Source: Flintibacter faecis (GTDB lineage Bacteria; Bacillota; Clostridia; Oscillospirales; Oscillospiraceae). Taken from it: a DNA stretch of 64,000 nucleotides. Below are positions 37,083 to 44,865 of this stretch, in pieces (the first letter of the stretch is position 1; every line of letters begins with the position of its first letter). Below the pieces are notes generated by a model. That model was given only the letters and a program-made list of their open reading frames with translations. It made no database searches and had not been told where the DNA came from. Location of the stretch: contig NZ_JACOPN010000001.1 of assembly GCF_014287875.1 (NCBI RefSeq), positions 516,285 through 580,284 on the forward strand, in the 5' to 3' direction. A program made the translations under genes and the position numbers.

Positions 37083-37784
37083 TCACGCCTTGCGGATGAT
37101 GCCCATGGGGGTACACTCGCTGGACTGGCCCAGGGGGTTGTCCCCCAGGATCTTGGCCAGCTGGTCCAGAGTGGGCTGCTGCTGGGAGAAGCCCAGGATG
37201 TTGGCCCCCAGGTCGTTGATGTCCACAATGGCCACGGGGTGGCCCAGGGCACGGGCCAGGCGCTTGGCGGTGCCCATGGGGTCGTCGGGGGTGAGGACCA
37301 CATAGTGGTCATAGGGGGGGATGGTCCCCTCGGTGGGGCCGTCGATGCCCCGGGCCTTGGGGCCGGCCACGGTGTAGAACCAGCCCTTCTTGCCCAGGAT
37401 CTTGCCCACCACGCTGCAGAAGGCGGCAAACAGGATGCGGGGGGTGCCGCACTCCTGCAGGGCCATCTCCATGGTCTCGGGGATGCCCAGGCCGATTCCG
37501 GCGGGGGTCTTGGTCACATAGCGGCTGAGTGTGACGGCCAGCTTGCGGGGCTTGATGTCCTCCATGGGGATGGCCCGGTTCTGGGTGCAGGCCACCGACT
37601 TCTCCGAGCAGAACAGGATGTCCCCGTCCTGCATCTTGTCCTTGGCGTATTTCACCACCACGTCGGCATAGTCGTCCTTGTTGGTGATCAGGTGGGTCTT
37701 TACGGGAATGCGCTGATAGTCCACGCCGTCGACGGTGCGGATCAGCTCCTTGCCCGGGTTTGCGCTGTGCAGTTCCTCGCTCAT
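37083..37784 (-). CDS. Coenzyme F420-0:L-glutamate ligase (CofE)-like protein
   Basis: The 233-residue protein resembles the F420_ligase family (YQRIPVKTHLITNKDDY; DILFCSEKSVACTQNRAIP; IVDINDLGANILG). CofE adds gamma-linked glutamates to F420-0, but many gut Firmicutes carry such a protein without an F420 pathway, and no other F420 gene is in view. A different gamma-glutamyl ligation is therefore likely. The ATG at 37784 follows GAGAGG; an upstream ATG-like start at 37802 is less well placed. Confidence 0.75.
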   Translation of the reverse strand: MSEELHSANPGKELIRTVDGVDYQRIPVKTHLITNKDDYADVVVKYAKDKMQDGDILFCSEKSVACTQNRAIPMEDIKPRKLAVTLSRYVTKTPAGIGLGIPETMEMALQECGTPRILFAAFCSVVGKILGKKGWFYTVAGPKARGIDGPTEGTIPPYDHYVVLTPDDPMGTAKRLARALGHPVAIVDINDLGANILGFSQQQPTLDQLAKILGDNPLGQSSECTPMGIIRKA

Positions 37785-37845
37785 GGCAGGTGCTCCTCTC
37801 AAAAAACGGGGCCGGTCGCCCCTGTTTGGTCATTTCACGGCCCCC

Positions 37846-37851
37846 ATTATA
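37846..37851 (-). promoter_or_regulatory. Extended -10 upstream of the CofE-like gene
   Basis: TGTTATAAT on the minus strand (TATAAT at 37846-37851), about 60 bp upstream of the start; the -35 is poor. Confidence 0.5.
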
Positions 37852-37919
37852 ACACCGGGGACGGGGCCGCGCCACATCTTTTCCACAAAATTCTCTGGTT
37901 TGTGGAGAAAAAACAAAAG

Positions 37920-39209
37920 TTACGCCAATTCCCCCCGGAGGGTTCCGTGCTCCGCCGACAAAATATGCACATCCCGCAGGCAGTTGTGGAGATTTTCTGC
38001 GCTCTCCACACAGACGGGGACATACCGGGTGGTATAGCCGTGCCACGCCCCGTCCCGCTGCTCCTCGAACAGGACGGAGACCGTCTCCCCCGGCCACCGG
38101 CTGAGATAGCGCTGCTCCATCGCCTCCGCCACGGCGGCGGCCCGGTGGGCCCGCTCCTCCTTCACCTGGTTTAAAATCTGGTCGGGGCGCTGGGCCGCCG
38201 GGGTGCCCGGGCGTTTGGAATAGGGGAAGATGTGCATGGAGGAGAAGGCGCACTTCTGGATAAAGTCCAGGGTCTGGACAAACTCCTCCTCCGTCTCCCC
38301 GGGGAAGCCCACGATCAGGTCGGTGGTGATGGCGGGACAGTGAAAATACTGGTTCAAAAGCCGGACGCTCTCATAATACCGGGCGGTGTCATATTTCCGG
38401 TTCATCCGCTGCAGCACCGTGTCGCAGCCGCTCTGCATGGACAGGTGGAAGTGGGGGCACAGGTTATTAAGCTCCACGGCCCGGCGGCAGAACTCGTGGG
38501 TGATGGTCCGGGGCTCTAAGGACCCCAGGCGGATGCGGCAGTCCGGGGCGGCCTGGCACACGGCCTCGATGAGGTCGATGAGGGAGGAGCCGTCCTTCCA
38601 CTCCCGGCCCCAGGAGGAGATCTCAATGCCGGTGAGCACCAGCTCCCGATAGCCCTGGGCCGCCAGCTGGGCGGCCTGGACCTTGGCCTCTTCCAGAGGG
38701 AGGGAGCGGATGGGCCCCCGGGCATAGGGGATGATGCAATAGGTGCAGAAGTTCACGCAGCCGTCCTCCACCTTGAGCATGGCACGGGTGCGGCCCTCCA
38801 GCCCCCCGGCGGGCAGGACCTCGAACAGACGGCGGCCCATGGCGTTATCCAGGGCGGTGATGGGCTGGCGCTCCCGCCAGGTCTGTTCCAGCAGGTCGGC
38901 AAACCCCGTCCGGTCCCCGGTGCCCGCCACCAGGTCGATGGACAGGTCTGCCATATCCTCCGGGTGGGTCTGGGCGTAGCAGCCGCACACGGCCAGAATG
39001 GCATCCGGGGCGGCCTTGCGGGCCCGGCGGATCATCTGGCGGGACTTTTTGTCGCTCACCGCCGTGACGGAGCAGGTGTTGATGACGTAGGCGTCCGCCT
39101 CCCCCTCGAAGGGCACCAATTCGTGCCCCCGGGCGGTCATCATCTGCTCCATGGCCTGGGTCTCATACTGGTTCACTTTGCAGCCCAGGGTGTAAAAGGC
39201 AATTTTCAT
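37920..39209 (-). CDS. mtaB: tRNA ct6A/t6A37 methylthiotransferase MtaB
   Basis: The 429-residue radical-SAM enzyme converts t6A37 of ANN-decoding tRNAs to ms2t6A. The N-terminal methylthiotransferase domain carries three Cys (YTLGCKVNQYETQAME; INTCSVT; VCGCYAQ). The radical-SAM cluster motif is GCVNFCTYCIIPYARGP, and a TRAM-like domain ends the protein. MtaB is favoured over MiaB by the GCKVNQYET start. Its start overlaps the stop of the upstream AAA gene by one base. Confidence 0.93.
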   Translation of the reverse strand: MKIAFYTLGCKVNQYETQAMEQMMTARGHELVPFEGEADAYVINTCSVTAVSDKKSRQMIRRARKAAPDAILAVCGCYAQTHPEDMADLSIDLVAGTGDRTGFADLLEQTWRERQPITALDNAMGRRLFEVLPAGGLEGRTRAMLKVEDGCVNFCTYCIIPYARGPIRSLPLEEAKVQAAQLAAQGYRELVLTGIEISSWGREWKDGSSLIDLIEAVCQAAPDCRIRLGSLEPRTITHEFCRRAVELNNLCPHFHLSMQSGCDTVLQRMNRKYDTARYYESVRLLNQYFHCPAITTDLIVGFPGETEEEFVQTLDFIQKCAFSSMHIFPYSKRPGTPAAQRPDQILNQVKEERAHRAAAVAEAMEQRYLSRWPGETVSVLFEEQRDGAWHGYTTRYVPVCVESAENLHNCLRDVHILSAEHGTLRGELA

Positions 39210-40660
39210 CAGGGTTCCTCCGGTTCGTCGATGTCCTGGGGCAGCAGCTCCATCAGCTGCTCCCGGGTGGGAGATTCCAGCAGGGCCACCCGGTCAGACT
39301 GGCGGGTGACCGCCTTTTCAAACAGGTTGCGCACGTCCCGGGCGTTGCCGAAATTCTCGTCCCGGTCCTCATACAGCTGGTCCAGCAGCTTCCGGGCCGC
39401 CCCCTCTCCCTCAGCGGATAGGGTATAGCCGCCCCGGGTACACATGGACCGGAAAATCTCCAGCAGCTGGGGGGCGGTGTAGTCCTCAAAATAGAAGTAT
39501 TTGTTGAAGCGGGACTCCAATCCCGGGTTGGCGTGGATAAATTTCTCCATCAGATCGGTATAGCCCGCCACGATGACGATAAGGTCGTCCCGGTGGTCCT
39601 CCATATTTTTCAGCAGGACCTCGATGGCCTCCCGGCCGAAGTCGTTGGCGCTGTCCTGGTTGACCAGGGCATAGGCCTCGTCGATGAACAGCACGCCGCC
39701 CAGGGCCTTTTGCACCGCCTCCTGGGTCTTCAGGGCCGTCTGGCCCACATAGCCGGCCACCAGGCCGGAGCGGTCCACCTCCACCAGCTGCCCCTTGCTG
39801 AGCACCCCCACCGCCCGATAGATCTGGGCCAGCAGCCGGGCCACGGTGGTCTTGCCCGTGCCCGGGTTGCCCAGAAAGACCAGGTGCAGGGACATGGGGG
39901 GCACGGGCAGGTCGGCCTGCTGGCGCAGCTTTCGCACCTTCACCAGGTTGATCAGGCTCTTCACGTCCTTCTTCACCTGGTCCAGGCCGCACAGGCCGTC
40001 CAGCTGGGAGAGCAGCTCGTCCAGGGAGGGCAGGGGCTCCTCCTCGGGCTGTTTCTGAGTTTGCGTCTGGTCCTGGGTCGGTTCCCGGGTCTGCTTTTGG
40101 GGAGCGGCCGGGGCCTGGGGGGCGGACTTGCCGGAGGTGCGGCGGGAGACATAGTCCCCGGCGTTCACCCCGGGGCTGTCGGGCCGGATGCCGTCCAGGC
40201 AGCACTGCTCCAGCAGAGCGTCGCTGCAGGCGTTTACATAGCCCGCCTCCTCCTCGCTCACCCCGCCGTCGGCGGAGGCAAACAGCAGCAGGAGCAGGGT
40301 GAGCTGGTCGGCAAAGCGTCGGGACAGGCTGGTGGCGTGCTGCCGGTCATAGGACCGCAGGTCGGCAAAGAAGGCGGGGGGACAGAAGTCCCCGGCCCGG
40401 GCCACGCCGGTGGCCACCTCCCAATAGAGGGCGGCGGGGGCGGAATCGGCCCGGGACCAGACGGCGTTATAAATGTCCACCTGGTGCTGCTCCACGCTCT
40501 CCCCCCCGGCCTTCCACAAGGCCAGAAGATACTGACGGAAATAGCCGTCCACCTGATGGGCAAAGGCCACCCGCAGAGCGGGCTCTGGAAGCAGCGCCCC
40601 ATAGGCGGCCACCGTCTGCGCATATTGCTGATGAAGCTCCTCCGGGGTAAGCGTCTGCAC
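39209..40660 (-). CDS. AAA+ ATPase of the CbbX/SpoVK type
   Basis: The 483-residue protein has an N-terminal helical region of about 150 residues, a Gln/Thr/Pro-rich linker and a C-terminal AAA+ module. Walker A is GNPGTGKTTVARLLAQ, the pore-loop region GQLVEVDRSGLVAGYVGQTA, Walker B GGVLFIDEAYAL, and sensor 1 IVIVAGYTD. This matches CbxX/CfqX ATPases (SpoVK, CbbX). The client is unknown; coupling with mtaB may only be transcriptional. Confidence 0.85.
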   Translation of the reverse strand: MQTLTPEELHQQYAQTVAAYGALLPEPALRVAFAHQVDGYFRQYLLALWKAGGESVEQHQVDIYNAVWSRADSAPAALYWEVATGVARAGDFCPPAFFADLRSYDRQHATSLSRRFADQLTLLLLLFASADGGVSEEEAGYVNACSDALLEQCCLDGIRPDSPGVNAGDYVSRRTSGKSAPQAPAAPQKQTREPTQDQTQTQKQPEEEPLPSLDELLSQLDGLCGLDQVKKDVKSLINLVKVRKLRQQADLPVPPMSLHLVFLGNPGTGKTTVARLLAQIYRAVGVLSKGQLVEVDRSGLVAGYVGQTALKTQEAVQKALGGVLFIDEAYALVNQDSANDFGREAIEVLLKNMEDHRDDLIVIVAGYTDLMEKFIHANPGLESRFNKYFYFEDYTAPQLLEIFRSMCTRGGYTLSAEGEGAARKLLDQLYEDRDENFGNARDVRNLFEKAVTRQSDRVALLESPTREQLMELLPQDIDEPEEP

Positions 40661-40698
40661 GGCACCCCACTCCTCTCTTGTGGCAACATTATTGTACC

Positions 40699-40727
40699 AT
40701 TATAAAGGGAAAGACGGGCAGGGTCAA
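40699..40727 (-). promoter_or_regulatory. Promoter of the AAA-mtaB operon
   Basis: On the minus strand TTGACC (40722-40727), 17 bp, TATAAT (40699-40704). Confidence 0.82.
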
Positions 40728-40790
40728 GGACAACGCCGGGGACGGGGTGACATAAAATGTGAATATTCTGTTATATCTCCGGGGAATTCG

Positions 40791-40819
40791 TTGACGGGGA
40801 TGTAAAATCCTTGTACAAT
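40791..40819 (+). promoter_or_regulatory. Promoter of the SH3/Ig-like protein
   Basis: TTGACG at 40791-40796, 17 bp, TACAAT at 40814-40819, about 50 bp before the start codon. Confidence 0.83.
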
Positions 40820-40869
40820 AAAGCTGTATGGTCTGAAAGACTGAATTACTAAACGGAGGAATCAAAACC

Positions 40870-41901
40870 ATGGCAGAGAAAAAAGCCCCCTCCAGACGAC
40901 TGGCTAAGCCGGACGGCGCGGCGGAGAAGGCCCCGTCCCGGAGTAATCATATGCAGAACACCCAGGCCCCCCGCAAGCGGCAGCCCCTCATCCGCAACGA
41001 CGTGATCCGCTGCGAAAAGTGCGGCGAGGACTATTCCGTCACCTATAAGCGCTGCCCCTTCTGCGACGAGCGCCCCGGCCGCCCCGGCGTGGGGCACAGT
41101 GGCCGCCACCCGGTACAGCTGGTGGGCCTGGTCATCTCCCTGGCCATCATCGCCGCGGCGGTGTTCATCGTCTTTACTTACGTCAGCCCCCTGATTTTCC
41201 ACAACCAGGGCGGCACCGACCCCGGCGGGATCAGCTCCAGCCAGGGAGACACCTCCCTCACTCCCATCGACGGCAGTTCCTCCTCCGCCCAGGAGGAGCC
41301 CACCGTGCCGGTGAACTCCATCACCCTGAGCCGGACGGAGTTCACCCTCCAGGCCAACGAGCCCTATCCCATCACCGCCACCACCGACCCAGCCGACGTG
41401 GCCGTGAAGTGGAGCAGCAGTGACACCTCTGTGGCCATCGTGGACGAGGAGGGCACCGTGACCAACGTGAACAGCGGCGACAGCCTGCTGAAGGTCACCA
41501 TCACCGCCGCCGCCGGGGACAAGACGGCGGAGTGTATCGTCTACTGCCGGGGCGGCTCCACCCCCGCCCCCGGGACGGTCACCACCCCCGGCGACAACAG
41601 CTCCACCGGCGACAACAGCTCCACCGGCGGCAGCACCACCACTACCCCCGGAACCACCACTCCCAGCGTCACCGTCCCCAGCTCCACCGGCACCCTGACG
41701 GCCAATAAAGAGGCCATCATCGTCAACGCCGGCGACGGACTGAATATCCGCTCCGGCCCCGGCTCCCAGTATGATGTGGTGGCCAGCGCGGAGAACGGCT
41801 CCACCGTGGTCATCCTGGAGCAGTCCGGCGACTGGACCAAGGTCAACTACGGCAACGGCAAGACCGGTTATGTGGCCAGCGCCTATCTGCAGATGAAGTA
41901 A
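40870..41901 (+). CDS. Membrane-anchored Big_2 + SH3 domain protein
   Basis: The 343-residue protein has a basic cytoplasmic N-terminus with a zinc ribbon (CEKCGEDYSVTYKRCPFC, about 52-69). One membrane segment follows (VGLVISLAIIAAAVFIVFTY, about 80-100), then an extracellular bacterial Ig-like Big_2 domain (TLSRTEFTLQANEPYPITA), a Thr/Ser/Gly linker and a C-terminal SH3_3 domain (LNIRSGPGSQYDVVASAENG). SH3b domains bind peptidoglycan, so a wall-linked role is likely. Confidence 0.82.
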   Translation: MAEKKAPSRRLAKPDGAAEKAPSRSNHMQNTQAPRKRQPLIRNDVIRCEKCGEDYSVTYKRCPFCDERPGRPGVGHSGRHPVQLVGLVISLAIIAAAVFIVFTYVSPLIFHNQGGTDPGGISSSQGDTSLTPIDGSSSSAQEEPTVPVNSITLSRTEFTLQANEPYPITATTDPADVAVKWSSSDTSVAIVDEEGTVTNVNSGDSLLKVTITAAAGDKTAECIVYCRGGSTPAPGTVTTPGDNSSTGDNSSTGGSTTTTPGTTTPSVTVPSSTGTLTANKEAIIVNAGDGLNIRSGPGSQYDVVASAENGSTVVILEQSGDWTKVNYGNGKTGYVASAYLQMK

Positions 41902-41909
41902 CCCAAAGC

Positions 41910-41950
41910 AAAATTCCCCGGACCTGCGTTCACAGGTCCGGGGAATTTTT
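41910..41950. terminator. Bidirectional terminator between the SH3 and LCP genes
   Basis: aaaattccccggacctg pairs with caggtccggggaatttt around cgttca; runs of A and T flank it. Confidence 0.9.
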
Positions 41951-41965
41951 ATGACAGGGATGCGC

Positions 41966-43279
41966 TCAGCTGCCCTGAAGCAGGTTCATGTCCTCCAGGG
42001 TCAGTTCTCGGGTATAGGGATTGACCAAACGGTTCACCGCCTCCAGGGTGGAGGTGGGGTCCAGGGCATAGCAATAGGAGAAGCCCCGGTAGTGGGCCTC
42101 GCCGTTGCCCTGAAGGGTGCAGGTCTCCACGTCAGAGGACGGGTCGATGTGAATGGCCTGAGAGGCGAAATAGAGCATCTCCGTCGTGGACAAGTCGGTG
42201 TCCACATATTTGTTGAAGATATCCACAAAACCGTTGAGCTTGGTCAGGCTGTTCCAGGCCAGAGCTTTTTTCGCCAGAGCCACCAGAATGTCCTGCTGGG
42301 CCTGGGTGCGGCCCACGTCGGTATAGCCGGAGCCGTCGTTGTTCTTGCGGAACCGGGCCACCTCCATGGCCTGCTGGCCATTCAAGTGCTGCATGCCCTT
42401 TTTAAAGTGGATGGACAGGTTCTGATAGGGGTCGTCATAGCTCATGTTGCAGGGGACATCAAAGTCCACCCCGCCCATATAGTCCACCAGGGCGATAAAG
42501 CCCTTTAAATTCACCTTGATGTAGTGGTCCACGGGGACGCCCAGAATTTCAGAAATTTCTTTCATCCGCCGTTCCACCCCGCCGGCACCGTAGACCAGCT
42601 TGGGGTTTTTCCCGGAACCCCGGTTCACAATGGTGTCCCGGGGAACGGAGACCACGCCCACCTTTTGGTTGGGCACGTCATAGCTGAACACCATCATGGT
42701 GTCCGTGCGGAAGCCGTCCCGGTCGGTGCCCGCCAGCAGGATGTTGTATACCCCCTCCCGGCGGACCAGGGCGCTGGGGTCTGCTGGGACAGAGACATCG
42801 GAACCGGAGGAGGTGTCTGCGCTGACATCCGGCACTGCTGTGCTCTGGTCGGGGGCGGGCGGCACCTCCGGGGGCCGGATGGCGAATTTGGCCGTTCCAT
42901 AGCCCACCACGATTATGGCCGACAGGACAACGATCAGCCGATAGAGCCAGCTGCACAGCCGCCCCAGCGGGGAGCGGTGGCGCTTGACCGAGTGCTTTTT
43001 ATGGGCGGGGGCATGCCCGGAACCGTGCCCGGAGTGCCCGGATTTTTTCCGGGGGGGCGGGTCATAGTCGTAGTCGTAGTCGTCGTCATCATAGCCGCCG
43101 TAACCGCCCCGGTCGTAGTCATCATAATACGGATCGTCGTAAAACTCATCGTCGTAGTCAACATGATCCCGGCGGGGGCGGCCCTGGGGCTTTCTGGCCG
43201 GAGGGGCCTGGCGCTTGCCGCCCCTGTGGACGCTGATATATCTCTCTTCCAGGTCGTTCCCCTCCCCGTTGGTTTCCAT
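41966..43279 (-). CDS. LytR-CpsA-Psr family protein with an Asp/Tyr-rich tail
   Basis: The 437-residue protein attaches wall polymers to peptidoglycan from undecaprenyl-linked precursors. After one membrane segment (about 115-137) comes the LCP domain: NILLAGTDRDGFRTDTMMVFS, VVSVPRDTIV, and FRKNNDGSGYTDVGRTQAQQDIL with the catalytic Arg residues. The cytoplasmic N-terminus has about 110 residues and is unusual: basic at first, then a run dominated by Asp and Tyr (about 40-72), then His/Lys-rich. Its role is unknown. Confidence 0.9.
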   Translation of the reverse strand: METNGEGNDLEERYISVHRGGKRQAPPARKPQGRPRRDHVDYDDEFYDDPYYDDYDRGGYGGYDDDDYDYDYDPPPRKKSGHSGHGSGHAPAHKKHSVKRHRSPLGRLCSWLYRLIVVLSAIIVVGYGTAKFAIRPPEVPPAPDQSTAVPDVSADTSSGSDVSVPADPSALVRREGVYNILLAGTDRDGFRTDTMMVFSYDVPNQKVGVVSVPRDTIVNRGSGKNPKLVYGAGGVERRMKEISEILGVPVDHYIKVNLKGFIALVDYMGGVDFDVPCNMSYDDPYQNLSIHFKKGMQHLNGQQAMEVARFRKNNDGSGYTDVGRTQAQQDILVALAKKALAWNSLTKLNGFVDIFNKYVDTDLSTTEMLYFASQAIHIDPSSDVETCTLQGNGEAHYRGFSYCYALDPTSTLEAVNRLVNPYTRELTLEDMNLLQGS

Positions 43280-43299
43280 AAATACGAAACTGCTTTCCC

Positions 43300-43328
43300 A
43301 GTATAGCGTTTTCCGCCCGCCCCGGCAA
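43300..43328 (-). promoter_or_regulatory. Promoter of the LCP gene, within a hairpin
   Basis: On the minus strand TTGCCG (43323-43328), 17 bp, TATACT (43300-43305). The spacer and -35 overlap a 13-bp inverted repeat (43311-43323 with 43331-43343) that may end transcription from the upstream oxidase gene. Confidence 0.62.
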
Positions 43329-43390
43329 GGGGGGCGGGCGGAATTTTATAAAAATTTTAAAAGTTTTGTCGAAAGGGGAAGAACGGGCCC

Positions 43391-44404
43391 TTAAAAGACC
43401 AGGGCGTGGGTGATCTGGGACAGGCTGTGCACCCCGCACATGGCCATAGCGTCGGTCAGCTCGGCCTTCAGCTTTTCGGTGAGCAGCCGCACCCCCTCTG
43501 CCCCGCCGCCGTACACGGCGGTGACATAGGGCCGGGCCAGAATGCAGGCGTCCGCCCCCAGGGCCAGGGCCCGCAGCACGTCCAGACCGGAGCGGATGCC
43601 CCCGTCCACCAGGATGGTCATCTTGCCCTTCACCGCGTGGGCGATGGCGGGCAGCACCTGGGCCGTGGCGGGCACGCCGTCCTGCACCCGGCCCCCGTGG
43701 TTGGACACCACGATGCCCGCCGCCCCGGCCTCCAGGGCCTTGCGGGCCCCGGCGGGGGTCATGATGCCCTTGATGATAAAGGGCACCCCGGCGTACTCGA
43801 TGATCTCCCGCAGCTCGGCCACCGTCTTGGGGCCGGCGGGGGGATTGAGTCCCTTTAAGAAGGGCAGTCCGGCAGCGTCGATGTCCATGGCGAACACTTT
43901 GGCGCCGGAGGCCTTGGCGGCGTCCAGCTTGGCAAACAGGGTGTCCCGGTCCCAGGGCTTTACCGTGGGGATGCCCCGGCCGCCGTTCCCCCCGATGGCC
44001 TTGGAGGCGGCGGCAAACACCCCGGGGTCGACTCCGTCGCCGGTGAAGGCGGCGATGCCCGCCTGGGCGCAGGCGGGGACCAGAATGCCGTTGTACTCCT
44101 GGTCGGTGAACTTGTCCCCGTAGTGCAGCTTTACCGCCCCCACGGGCCCGGCGAACACAGGCAGGTCATAGGTCTGGCCGAACAGGGTGAACCGGGTGTC
44201 CACAGCCCCGTTCTCGCAGATGGTGTCCATGTTCAGCAGCACGTCCTGCCAGGCATCATAGTTCCGGGCGGCCACCGTCCCCGTCCCCTTGGAGCCCGGG
44301 CCTGGCATGGTGTTTTTGCAGGCCCGGCCGTTGCACACCGGGCACACCTTGCAATAGGGCCCGCTGCAGGTACGGGCGTTGGCCAATACTTCCTGATAAG
44401 TCAT
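43391..44404 (-). CDS. FMN-dependent alpha-hydroxy-acid oxidising protein
   Basis: The 337-residue TIM barrel belongs to the lactate oxidase / IDI-2 group. FMN- and phosphate-binding segments near the end (TILVDGGIRSGLDVLRALAL then GADACILARP) and the IVVSNHGGRVQDG motif with the catalytic His are clear. The N-terminus has a Cys-rich segment (CSGPYCKVCPVCNGRAC) not found in classic lactate oxidases, possibly binding a metal or cluster. The ATG at 44404 follows AAAGGAAG; longer in-frame extensions run into repeats. Confidence 0.87.
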   Translation of the reverse strand: MTYQEVLANARTCSGPYCKVCPVCNGRACKNTMPGPGSKGTGTVAARNYDAWQDVLLNMDTICENGAVDTRFTLFGQTYDLPVFAGPVGAVKLHYGDKFTDQEYNGILVPACAQAGIAAFTGDGVDPGVFAAASKAIGGNGGRGIPTVKPWDRDTLFAKLDAAKASGAKVFAMDIDAAGLPFLKGLNPPAGPKTVAELREIIEYAGVPFIIKGIMTPAGARKALEAGAAGIVVSNHGGRVQDGVPATAQVLPAIAHAVKGKMTILVDGGIRSGLDVLRALALGADACILARPYVTAVYGGGAEGVRLLTEKLKAELTDAMAMCGVHSLSQITHALVF

Positions 44405-44452
44405 CGTAACACTTCCTTTGAGTGATGAGTTAGGAGAGATGAGTTTCAGCCT

Positions 44453-44610
44453 TCGCCCCGCAGGGGAGAAGGTGGCATGGGCGCAGCCCATGACGGATGA
44501 GGGGGAGTAACGTGGGTGCATCGGTTGTCGAGTGGGCCGACGCGGAGGTCGGCCCCTACAAGAGCCATCGTAAGTCGGTGTAGGGGCGGACCTCTGTGTC
44601 CGCCCGTCGA
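44453..44610. repeat. Interspersed repeats, families B and C, left of the IS
   Basis: A family B-like unit spans 44453-44508 (gcatgggcgcagcccatgac then ggatgaggggg). A family C unit spans 44538-44610 (ggcccctacaagagccatcg, then tgtaggggcggacctctgtg). The complement of 44494-44501 is CTCATCCG, a perfect partner of the RNA segment 44734-44741 inside the neighbouring IS. Confidence 0.72.
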
Positions 44611-44640
44611 TGACCACCGCACCCACGAGGCCCACCCTTG

Positions 44641-44646
44641 TATAAT
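44641..44646 (+). promoter_or_regulatory. -10 element at the left end of the IS
   Basis: TATAAT lies 2 bp inside the left boundary. In the integrated form its -35 position is poor (cgcacc). In a circular form the right end would supply TTGACT at exactly 17 bp. Confidence 0.7.
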
Positions 44647-44652
44647 AAGCAA

Positions 44653-44850
44653 GACCGCACAAAGTGAATAGTGATGTATACTAAAGGCAAGCACTGTGGA
44701 CTGGCAGCCACCCATACAGCCGAAAGGACTGGTCGGATGAGGCTACGGCCACAGCAGTTTGAAGAACGGTTAATGAGTTGGTTAACGCTGGACGTTTTAT
44801 TACTGGCAAGGTTACTGCTCAAGCTAGCTGTGGGGCCGGTGCTAGAAAGA
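44653..44850 (+). ncRNA. Candidate bridge RNA of the IS110 element
   Basis: The leader folds into two adjacent stem-loops. Loop 1 is closed by ctgtgg/ccacag (44694-44699/44749-44754) with an inner GAAA-capped hairpin (44717-44731). Its left strand has ccaccc (44708-44713), identical to the left insertion flank; its right strand has cggatgag (44734-44741), pairing with CTCATCTG of the right flank (one G-U). Loop 2 is closed by cagt/actg (44755-44758/44814-44817) with an inner aacg/cgtt hairpin. It has agttggt (44776-44782), identical to the right IS end, and caag (44807-44810), pairing with CTTG of the core plus left IS end. A third hairpin (ctagc/gctag) precedes the transposase ribosome site. 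RNA ends are estimates. Confidence 0.72.
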
Positions 44851-44865
44851 AAAGGAGACATCACC

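Noticed and set aside
37083-37784. Evidence for an F420 pathway
   Set aside because: Only the CofE-like gene is present. No F420-dependent or other cofactor-synthesis gene is in the window, and homologues are widespread in Firmicutes that lack F420.
44671-44865. N-terminal extension of the IS110 transposase
   Set aside because: The in-frame extension overlaps the structured leader. The family starts at FYVGLDIA, and a strong ribosome site lies directly before ATG 44866.
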